In this document: positions 1 through 5,220 of the stretch, piece after piece
Layout: each line of letters opens with the position of its first letter
Numbering within the stretch: the first letter of the stretch is position 1
Source of the DNA: Bacteroidota bacterium
GTDB taxonomy: Bacteria; Bacteroidota; Bacteroidia; Flavobacteriales_D; Crocinitomicaceae
Direction: 5' to 3'
DNA: 5,808 nt
Assembly (NCBI GenBank): GCA_016866415.1
Contig: VGML01000138.1
Span: forward strand, 1-5,808
Translations under genes and position numbers: made by a program
Notes under the pieces: model-generated
Seen by the model: the letters and a program-made list of their open reading frames with translations, nothing else
Told to the model about the DNA's origin: nothing
Databases searched by the model: none

Positions 1-81
1 GAAATAATAATATTGACGCGATAAATATTCGATGTGCCTACTAAATTTATAAATAGTTATAGGTAAATGGCATTAGCGATT

Positions 82-89
82 CAAAATTA
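82..89 (-). promoter_or_regulatory. Possible -7 promoter element pointing out of the left edge
   Basis: On the minus strand this reads TAATTTTG, a full match to the Bacteroidota -7 consensus TAnnTTTG. No convincing TTTG/TTG -33 box lies about 20 bp upstream, and the region is very AT-rich, so a chance match is quite possible. If real, it would drive a minus-strand gene beyond the left edge. The rest of positions 1-120 holds no open frame of useful length on either strand and no clear hairpin terminator for the gene ending at 121. Confidence 0.22.
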
Positions 90-120
90 TTGTATAATAA
101 GCTAAAATGAATATATTATT

Positions 121-786
121 TCAAGAATTCCTGTTCAAATGAATAATTTCATTGAACTCTAATACTTGAATTTTTTCACCTTCTGAAAGAATACGATTTA
201 AAACAGCTTTTGCAATAGTCTTTGCTGAAATGCTGTGATACTTTTTTAGAGATCCAAATAGAAAAATATCAAAAATAGGAGCTAGTTTCTTTGCTATTAG
301 TTCGCCCAAACGAAATTCATTTCGTTTACCAATAAGGAGAGAAGGTCGATAGATGATTGTTTGAGGAAAATTTATTTTGATTATTGCTTGTTCCGTTTCA
401 CCTTTTAACTTATTGTAAAATATCTTCGAATTTGAATCTGCTCCAATGGCACTTATCAAATGAACTTGCTGGAAATTTTGTTTTTGTCCTAGTTGAGCAA
501 TATTTATTGTCAAGCCAAAATCAATGGCTTTGTATTCCTCTAAATTAGGCGTTTTTTTTCTCGTTGTCCCTAAGCAACAAATGAGTGCATCACCAGTAAT
601 CTTACTTTCCAAATCGTTCAAATTCTTAAAGTCGGAAATGACTTCATTCAATTTTGGATGATTTACATTGAGTGATTTACGAACAAGAATTGTTACGTGC
701 CCTATTTCTTTGTTTTCCAGAGCAAGCTTTAAGACTTCGTTTCCAATTAAACCAGATGCTCCTATAATTAAAATGGATTTGGGCAT
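121..786 (-). CDS. NAD(P)-binding atypical SDR, TIP30/HTATIP2-like
   Basis: A 221-residue Rossmann-fold protein of the atypical short-chain dehydrogenase group, closest in pattern to CC3/TIP30 (HTATIP2)-like proteins. Seen directly: an N-terminal beta strand followed by the dinucleotide-binding glycine motif GASGLIG (residues 9-15, spacing GxxGxxG); a CLGTTR motif at 71-76, typical of the TIP30-like group at the end of the fourth strand; a Ser in HLISAIGAD (S112) and a YxxxK pair (Y124, K128) in the positions of the SDR catalytic residues; and a YRPSLLIG segment (146-153) like the RPSLLLG motif of relatives. There is no signal peptide or membrane helix, so it is probably cytoplasmic. The length is normal for the family. 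The substrate is not predictable; bacterial members are usually annotated as NAD(P)H-binding or nucleoside-diphosphate-sugar epimerase-like. It starts at an ATG 25 bp after the preceding gene with no terminator between, so cotranscription is likely. Family assignment is firm; physiological role is unknown. Confidence 0.9.
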   Translation of the reverse strand: MPKSILIIGASGLIGNEVLKLALENKEIGHVTILVRKSLNVNHPKLNEVISDFKNLNDLESKITGDALICCLGTTRKKTPNLEEYKAIDFGLTINIAQLGQKQNFQQVHLISAIGADSNSKIFYNKLKGETEQAIIKINFPQTIIYRPSLLIGKRNEFRLGELIAKKLAPIFDIFLFGSLKKYHSISAKTIAKAVLNRILSEGEKIQVLEFNEIIHLNRNS

Positions 787-811
787 TAAAGTAGTTGAAA
801 ATCGATTAAAT

Positions 812-1336
812 TTAAGATTTGATCTCTGTTGAATTTACTTTTTTCACCTTCTTACTTAATGATCTAAATAAAATAGAAGGTAAAACCAAAGCGTGAACAA
901 TCAAACAAGCATACATCGAAAAAGTCCAAATAAGTGAATCTTGATCTAATGATTTATCATTCTGATTCAAAACATGACATATTTTGTAGTTGAATTTACG
1001 TTTAAAAGTGAATAAATCCAACCATGAGTTCGCGCCAAGACAAACTAATTCAACCCAAACTGTTTTACCTGAATTTAATAAATAACTTTTCTTGAGTTTC
1101 TCCGATTTGAAGTAAATTAAATTAATATCTGGATCATTTGTAATGATTTTCCTATTGAACTTTCCATTAAAACTTTGTAAAGGGGCACTATATTCTACTG
1201 ATTCAACGGTGCCAATTTTGATTTTTCTAATACGAGGGTCAGGAACATAGGTTCTTGTCCAATTCCAAACAAATGCAAGGTAGACATATAAAAATATAGA
1301 GATTTTGATGTAAAATTTTATCTTTTTATTTTGCAT
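812..1336 (-). CDS. Two-helix membrane protein of unknown function
   Basis: I do not recognise this 174-residue protein. It has a basic N-terminus (NKKIKFYIK), a hydrophobic aromatic-rich helix at about residues 8-24, a soluble middle part of about 110 residues, and a second hydrophobic helix at about 135-157, followed by a very basic tail (RSLSKKVKK). By the positive-inside rule both ends are cytoplasmic and the middle part is periplasmic. That middle part looks beta-rich, with segments such as IGTVESVEY (41-49), INLIYFKS (71-78) and KTVWVELVCLG (91-101). It contains two cysteines (C99, C120) that could form a disulfide. The layout of two helices around a small beta domain resembles DUF3592-type proteins, but no diagnostic motif was found. 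It begins at an ATG 27 bp downstream of the hppA terminator, so it probably has its own promoter; the only -7-like match (TAATTTAG, minus strand of 1353-1360) has one mismatch. The SDR gene follows after 25 bp. Confidence 0.75.
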   Translation of the reverse strand: MQNKKIKFYIKISIFLYVYLAFVWNWTRTYVPDPRIRKIKIGTVESVEYSAPLQSFNGKFNRKIITNDPDINLIYFKSEKLKKSYLLNSGKTVWVELVCLGANSWLDLFTFKRKFNYKICHVLNQNDKSLDQDSLIWTFSMYACLIVHALVLPSILFRSLSKKVKKVNSTEIKS

Positions 1337-1362
1337 AAGAAATTTAAGAGTTCTAAATTATT

Positions 1363-1386
1363 AAAAAAGCCACTCAATTGAGTAGC
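1363..1386 (-). terminator. Intrinsic terminator downstream of hppA
   Basis: On the minus strand, GCTACTC (1386-1380) pairs with GAGTGGC (1375-1369) around an AATT loop, giving a 7-bp stem with one T-G pair, followed at once by six T residues (1368-1363). The core CTCAATTGAG is a perfect 10-bp palindrome. It lies about 70 bp after the hppA stop and just before the 812-1336 gene, separating the two transcripts. Confidence 0.8.
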
Positions 1387-1411
1387 TCTCCCATTTAGTT
1401 ATTAATTGGAT

Positions 1412-1459
1412 TTAATGTTGTGGGGCATGTCCTTTGCAACAATCTTTTTTCTTCGTTCA
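1412..1459 (-). other. Open in-frame continuation of hppA beyond its TGA stop
   Basis: Reading on in the hppA frame past the TGA (1459-1457) gives 14 sense codons, translated TKKKDCCKGHAPQH, then TAA (1414-1412). The composition (Lys-rich, Cys-Cys, two His) matches the Cys-rich tail just before the stop. It could be a remnant of a longer tail cut by a nonsense mutation, a read-through extension, a sequencing error at the TGA, or chance. No clear SECIS-like hairpin follows the TGA. Confidence 0.35.
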
Positions 1460-3892
1460 CTCATTTCCTTTTCCACCAATCCATTTTCCATCTTTTCCGA
1501 AATGTGCCATGCAAATTGCTTTTTCTTCAGGCGAGCAACCTTTTTCGTCACACATTTTGGCGCATTCCTCTTTTGTCATTTTAGCACATTTGGACATATC
1601 ACAATTTTCCTTTTCAGAGCAGGTTGAAGGATCATAAGATGAAGGATCGCAATTTGATTTCATTTCACATTTTTGTTTTCCATGACATGAACCATTCTCT
1701 TTTTCATCACCATGGCCGCTTCCCAAGATTGGTGCGATAACCAAACCAACTAAACAAGTTAATTTAATCAAAATATTCATTGAAGGACCTGATGTATCTT
1801 TGAATGGATCTCCAACGGTATCACCCGTAACTGCAGCTTTGTGCGCATCAGAACCTTTGTAAGTCATTTCACCATTAATCATTACTCCTGCCTCGAATGA
1901 TTTTTTAGCATTATCCCATGCGCCACCGGCATTGTTTTGGAAAATTGCCCAAAGAACACCAGAAACAGCCACTCCAGCCATGTACCCACCAAGAACTTCA
2001 GCTCCTAATTTCATGTCACCAGAGATAAATCCAGTTCCAAGTCCAATTAAAATAGGAGTTACGATCGTCAAAGCTCCAGGTAGCATCATTTCTTTCAACG
2101 CTGCATCTGTAGAAATCTTAACACATTTACCATATTCAGGTGTTCCTGTTCCATCCATAATTCCAGGAATTTCGCGGAACTGACGACGAACTTCTTCAAC
2201 CATTTCCTTTGCTGCTTTTCCAACAGATTTCATGGCCAATGCAGAAAAAACAACTGGAATCATTCCACCAATAAATAATGCTGCTAAAACAGGCGCTTTG
2301 AATATATTAATCCCATCAATTCCAGTAAATGTTACATAAGCAGCAAATAAAGCAAGTGCAGTTAGCGCAGCAGATGCAATGGCAAAACCTTTTCCAACCG
2401 CAGCAGTTGTGTTACCAACTGAATCTAATACATCTGTTCTTTGACGAACTTCTTTTGGTAATTCACTCATTTCAGCTACACCACCAGCATTGTCTGCGAT
2501 AGGTCCAAAAGCATCAATTGCTAATTGCATTGCCGTAGTTGCCATCATTGCAGAAGCAGCGATTGCCACACCATAGAATCCAGCAAGTGCGTATGAGCCC
2601 CAAATTGCAGCTGCAAATAGAATTACAGAAGAGAAAGTAGAAATCATTCCTGTTGCTAAACCAGCAATGATGTTCGTTGCAGCTCCAGTCGAGGAATTTT
2701 GTACAATATCCAATACTGGTTTTTTACCAAGCGCGGTGTAATATTCAGTAAAGAAGGAAATCAAATAACCCACACCAAGACCTACAAGTGTAGCGTAAAA
2801 AATATTTATTCTTGGAATTTCCAAAATCCCTTCACCGAAAAAATTCATGCTTATGACTTCAGGCATCATCCAGTTTACAAGGAAAAAACCTGCGGCTGCC
2901 GAAAGAACGATAGAAGCAATATTTCCAATGTTAAGTGCTCTTTGAACATCATTTTCTTTTGCGTCATTACTTGAAATTCTCACAAGGAAAGTTCCAATGA
3001 TAGATGCTATGATACCAACACCTGCAATCATAATCGGTAACAAGATTGGACCCATTCCGCCAAATTGATCCGTAAATGCTTCACCTGAAGCATCTGACAT
3101 ATCTTTTATGATGTAATTCCCTAATACCATTGAAGCCAATACGGTTGCCACATACGAACCAAATAAATCGGCACCCATTCCGGCAACATCACCAACGTTA
3201 TCTCCAACATTATCAGCGATTGTAGCTGGGTTTCTTGGATCATCTTCAGGAATTCCAGCTTCAACTTTTCCAACTAAATCAGCACCTACGTCAGCAGCTT
3301 TTGTGTAAATACCACCACCGACTCGTGCAAACAAGGCAATTGATTCAGCTCCTAGTGAGAAACCAGCAAGAGCCTCCAGGACCATTGTCATGTCATTGTA
3401 AAAATTGCCATTAGGTTTAATGAACATATTTACGAAAAGCATAAAAAACAAAGAAAGACCCAAAACTGCCAATCCAGCAACGCCAAGCCCCATTACTGTT
3501 CCTCCCCCGAAAGATACCTTTAGAGCATTTGGAAGGGAAGTTTTCGCCGCTTCGGTCGTTCGAACATTGGCGTCTGTAGCTATTCGCATACCAATGTTTC
3601 CAGCAACCGCTGAAAAAACAGCCCCAACAACAAACGCAGGAACAATCATCCAACTTGTAGTTTCTACAACAGTAGAGATACCGAAAAGAGCTGCGGATGC
3701 AATAACAACAAAAATTGCCAATAATTGGTATTCAGCACTTAAAAATGCCATTGCGCCCTCCTTGATGCTTTTTGCAATCCCTTGCATTTTGTCATCTCCT
3801 GCGTTTTGTTTTTTAACCCATGCCATTTTAACAAGCATGAATAATAAGCCTACTAATGATAAGGCGATTGGAATAATAATCAATGATTTCAT
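1457..3892 (-). CDS. hppA: Membrane-bound ion-translocating pyrophosphatase with Cys-rich tail
   Basis: An integral-membrane pyrophosphatase that couples hydrolysis of cytoplasmic PPi to export of H+ (or Na+), normally with 16 membrane helices and working as a homodimer. Direct evidence: the helix-5/6 substrate motif DVGADLVGKVEAGIPEDDPR (201-220) followed by DNVGDNVGDVAGMGADL (227-243), a second acidic motif DAFGPIADNAGG (460-471), and the third motif GDTVGDPFKDTSGPS (690-704), which together bind Mg-PPi. GNTTAAVGKG (493-502) has Ala497 and Gly500 where K+-independent enzymes have Lys and Thr, so a K+-dependent enzyme is expected. The ion-selecting glutamate is absent from helix-6 positions 6.53 (G245) and 6.57 (A249); instead E183 sits on helix 5, seven residues before conserved R190. 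This favours H+ pumping by the divergent flavobacterial subtype. The core ends near residue 725; the extra tail to 811 has ten Cys. The ATG start begins a hydrophobic first helix and lies 28 bp after a good promoter. It is probably its own transcription unit. Confidence 0.97.
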   Translation of the reverse strand: MKSLIIIPIALSLVGLLFMLVKMAWVKKQNAGDDKMQGIAKSIKEGAMAFLSAEYQLLAIFVVIASAALFGISTVVETTSWMIVPAFVVGAVFSAVAGNIGMRIATDANVRTTEAAKTSLPNALKVSFGGGTVMGLGVAGLAVLGLSLFFMLFVNMFIKPNGNFYNDMTMVLEALAGFSLGAESIALFARVGGGIYTKAADVGADLVGKVEAGIPEDDPRNPATIADNVGDNVGDVAGMGADLFGSYVATVLASMVLGNYIIKDMSDASGEAFTDQFGGMGPILLPIMIAGVGIIASIIGTFLVRISSNDAKENDVQRALNIGNIASIVLSAAAGFFLVNWMMPEVISMNFFGEGILEIPRINIFYATLVGLGVGYLISFFTEYYTALGKKPVLDIVQNSSTGAATNIIAGLATGMISTFSSVILFAAAIWGSYALAGFYGVAIAASAMMATTAMQLAIDAFGPIADNAGGVAEMSELPKEVRQRTDVLDSVGNTTAAVGKGFAIASAALTALALFAAYVTFTGIDGINIFKAPVLAALFIGGMIPVVFSALAMKSVGKAAKEMVEEVRRQFREIPGIMDGTGTPEYGKCVKISTDAALKEMMLPGALTIVTPILIGLGTGFISGDMKLGAEVLGGYMAGVAVSGVLWAIFQNNAGGAWDNAKKSFEAGVMINGEMTYKGSDAHKAAVTGDTVGDPFKDTSGPSMNILIKLTCLVGLVIAPILGSGHGDEKENGSCHGKQKCEMKSNCDPSSYDPSTCSEKENCDMSKCAKMTKEECAKMCDEKGCSPEEKAICMAHFGKDGKWIGGKGNE
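1460..1720 (-). other. Cys-rich C-terminal extension of HppA
   Basis: Encodes residues 725-811 of HppA, after the last membrane helix (about 706-723). Ten cysteines occur at 736, 742, 748, 758, 764, 769, 777, 781, 786 and 794, with His at 727, 737 and 797, many Lys/Glu and no hydrophobic helix. The sequence EKEN occurs twice (730-733, 760-763), hinting at an old short duplication. The end (KMTKEECAKMCDEKGC, 771-786) resembles small Bacteroidota cysteine-rich modules as I recall them. In solved pyrophosphatases both termini face away from the cytoplasm, so the tail should be periplasmic. Metal binding or disulfide formation is inference only. Confidence 0.8.
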
Positions 3893-3919
3893 ATTTCTAG
3901 GTTATTTAATAATAGCGGG

Positions 3920-3951
3920 CAAAAGTAGTTTTTTCTGCCAACCTATGCAAA
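3920..3951 (-). promoter_or_regulatory. Bacteroidota-type promoter of hppA
   Basis: On the minus strand a TTTG (-33 element, 3951-3948) is followed by a 20-bp spacer and TACTTTTG (3927-3920), an exact match to the -7 consensus TAnnTTTG. The -7 box ends 27 bp before the hppA ATG, which implies a short leader of about 20 nt. Both boxes and the spacing fit, so this is the best promoter in the window. The leader is A/T-rich with no Shine-Dalgarno sequence, which is normal for the phylum. Confidence 0.65.
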
Positions 3952-3981
3952 TACGATAGATAAAAAAAAGGGTTACAATTC

Positions 3982-4281
3982 TTAGTGAATGTGTGCTTGA
4001 ATCATTGAGATTAACTTATTCAGAGGATATGCTCCAGATTCTCTCCAGAGTTTTTCCCCTGATTTAAAAAGAATCAGTGTAGGAACACCTCGTATTTTTA
4101 GTTGTTCAGCGAGTTGTTGGTTCTTGTCGACATCAATCTTTAAGACTCTTATTTTTTCTCCGAAATGTTTTTTGAGGTCATCTAAAACGGGATGCATCAT
4201 TTTGCATGGGCCACACCAAGTCGCATAAAAATCTACGAGTGTAGGTATATCACTTTTAATTATGTCATTGAATTTACTCAT
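3982..4281 (-). CDS. trxA: Thioredoxin, cytoplasmic
   Basis: A 99-residue single-domain thioredoxin, slightly shorter than the usual 105-110 residues. Seen directly: the strand LVDFYA with the buried Asp (D17), the active site WCGPCK (residues 22-27, redox cysteines C23 and C26), the IDVD strand (49-52), and the cis-proline loop GVPT (65-68, P67), then LILFKSGE. There is no signal peptide or membrane anchor, so it acts in the cytoplasm as a disulfide reductant, recycled by thioredoxin reductase encoded elsewhere. It lacks part of the first N-terminal helix of longer forms, hence the small size. It lies between the terminator of the lipoprotein gene and the hppA promoter, so it appears to be transcribed alone. 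No good TAnnTTTG promoter was found upstream. A run of eight T residues follows the stop on the minus strand, without a clear stem. Genomes of this phylum often have several thioredoxins, so the trxA symbol is less certain than the family. Confidence 0.93.
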   Translation of the reverse strand: MSKFNDIIKSDIPTLVDFYATWCGPCKMMHPVLDDLKKHFGEKIRVLKIDVDKNQQLAEQLKIRGVPTLILFKSGEKLWRESGAYPLNKLISMIQAHIH

Positions 4282-4329
4282 AGCCTAAAATTACTTAAGT
4301 GTATTGCATTTATTTGTAGCAATGGATAC

Positions 4330-4358
4330 AAAAAAAGCGGACATTTCCTTTGCCCGCT
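4330..4358 (-). terminator. Intrinsic terminator downstream of the lipoprotein gene
   Basis: On the minus strand AGCGGGCA (4358-4351) pairs with TGTCCGCT (4343-4336) around a 7-nt loop, giving an 8-bp G+C-rich stem with one G-T pair, followed directly by a run of T residues (4336-4330). It starts 20 bp after the TAA stop of the lipoprotein gene. This is a textbook rho-independent terminator and shows that the thioredoxin gene is not simply read through from upstream. Confidence 0.88.
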
Positions 4359-4378
4359 TCACTTATTATCTTTTAAAG

Positions 4379-5131
4379 TTATTGTTTTGTATAGGTTGCA
4401 GTACATTGACCAGAACCACCAATTGCAGGTAGGTCGTTGTTGTAAGTATAAGTAATCGTAAATTCTGTTCCAGTTGCATTCATTGTTCCTGTTCCAGAAT
4501 AGGTGATTGTGCCTACACCAGCTGCATCATAGGATTGGTTAGGAACTGTAATTGTTGCACCATTTACGGTTGCATTTGCGGTTCCTCCTGATGCGATTGT
4601 TAAACCATCTGGTAAAATGATTGGAATTGATGGAATTGAAATAGAGAACATACCGTCGATAGTCAATGCATCTGCACCACTAATGGAAATTGTAGGAGCA
4701 CTGTTTAATGGAAAAGCCGCGCCACAATCGCTCGAAACAACCCAATTTGCGACCCAATTATCTAATCCTACAATTACGTGAACTGTTCTTTTAGCAGTTG
4801 AGGTTCCATTTGTGTTTGTTGCTGAGTAGGTGATTTCATAGTCCCCAACTGTTGCACTATTGACTTGACCAGTCGTTGTAACAGTTACAGAACTTCCATC
4901 TTTATTGGTAGCTGTAGCTCCTTGATCAGTGTATGATGAGCCAACGTTTATTGTTGTATCATTTGCACCAATAATTGTAATAAATGGTTTGTATAAACAA
5001 CTTCCATCATCTTTTTTTGCTTTGCTGTTATAATTTGTTGCAGTTGGATCCATGCACCCTTTTTTCTTGCAGCTTGAAAAAGTTGTAACTGCAAAAGATC
5101 CAACAACTAGAAATAAAATTAATTTTTTCAT
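4379..5131 (-). CDS. Secreted lipoprotein with Ig-like (DUF5011-type) domain
   Basis: A 250-residue predicted lipoprotein of unknown specific role. The start chosen is the ATG at 5131, which begins an ideal signal peptide (MKKLILFLVVGSFAVTTFSSC) with lipobox FSSC and acylated Cys21; an in-frame ATG 69 bp upstream would add 23 basic, non-signal residues and lies inside the recA terminator. After Cys21 come three Lys rather than the acidic residues of the Bacteroidota surface-export signal, so a periplasm-facing anchor is slightly favoured. Residues 26-46 carry the CMDPTATNYN...DDGSC motif common in this phylum. Residues 48-122 look like a DUF5011/Ig-like beta domain (GANDTTINVGSSYTDQGATA, GDYEITYSATNTNGTSTAKR). 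Residues 124-250 form a Thr/Ser/Gly-rich beta region like lipocalin-like domains of small Bacteroidota lipoproteins, with Cys136 and Cys243 as a possible disulfide. A ligand or adhesion role is possible but not shown. It has its own -7 element and terminator. Confidence 0.88.
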   Translation of the reverse strand: MKKLILFLVVGSFAVTTFSSCKKKGCMDPTATNYNSKAKKDDGSCLYKPFITIIGANDTTINVGSSYTDQGATATNKDGSSVTVTTTGQVNSATVGDYEITYSATNTNGTSTAKRTVHVIVGLDNWVANWVVSSDCGAAFPLNSAPTISISGADALTIDGMFSISIPSIPIILPDGLTIASGGTANATVNGATITVPNQSYDAAGVGTITYSGTGTMNATGTEFTITYTYNNDLPAIGGSGQCTATYTKQ

Positions 5132-5148
5132 GGTTCTAAATTTTTTCT

Positions 5149-5156
5149 CAAATTTA
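5149..5156 (-). promoter_or_regulatory. -7 promoter element of the lipoprotein gene
   Basis: On the minus strand this reads TAAATTTG, an exact TAnnTTTG match, ending 17 bp before the chosen ATG at 5131. A clear TTTG -33 box is missing, because the expected position falls in the recA terminator stem. The location between the terminator of recA and the lipoprotein start supports it, but AT-richness makes chance matches common. Confidence 0.42.
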
Positions 5157-5160
5157 TAAA

Positions 5161-5201
5161 TAAAAATGAAACGGCACCTAAAAATAGAATGCCGTTTCAT
5201 T
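5161..5201 (-). terminator. Intrinsic terminator downstream of recA
   Basis: A perfect 12-bp inverted repeat: positions 5165-5176 (plus strand aatgaaacggca) pair with 5190-5201 (tgccgtttcatt) around a 13-nt loop. On the minus strand the stem is followed by a T-rich stretch (TTTATTTATAA). It begins 19 bp after the recA stop codon. The A/T-rich outer pairs and broken U-tract make it somewhat less classical than the terminator at 4330-4358, but the stem is stronger. Confidence 0.82.
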
Positions 5202-5220
5202 GAACCAAACGATATGCTCC

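Noticed and set aside
1353..1360. Promoter -7 box (TAATTTAG) for the 812-1336 gene
   Set aside because: One mismatch to TAnnTTTG and the nearest TTG lies only about 14-15 bp upstream inside the terminator stem. Too weak to list as a feature.
1412..1459. Selenocysteine at the hppA TGA
   Set aside because: No stable SECIS-like hairpin is visible right after the TGA; only a 3-bp stem (TTG/CAA) can be drawn. A Cys-rich tail alone is not enough to propose Sec.
1402..1464. 20-codon frame starting at an ATGA overlap with the hppA stop
   Set aside because: The translation has no hydrophobic or domain character and the ATG overlap is easily chance. The in-frame continuation past TGA is the more notable reading.
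3405..3959. 184-codon plus-strand open frame opposite the hppA 5' end
   Set aside because: It is antisense to a strongly conserved gene, has low-complexity Ala/Thr/Pro-rich translation without domains, and has no promoter. It is a shadow of hppA codon bias, like the other plus-strand frames at 1406-1637, 1932-2183 and 2699-2974.
3961..3981. Terminator after the thioredoxin gene
   Set aside because: There is a run of eight T residues on the minus strand (3969-3962) but no stem of useful length before it.
4286..4293. Promoter -7 box (TAATTTTA) for the thioredoxin gene
   Set aside because: It lacks the final G of TAnnTTTG, sits only about 4 bp from the ATG, and has no TTTG at the proper spacing.
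5132..5200. Upstream ATG giving a 273-residue lipoprotein
   Set aside because: The added 23 residues are basic and aromatic, hide the signal peptide, and the ATG lies inside the recA terminator stem upstream of the -7 element. The start at 5131 is far better.
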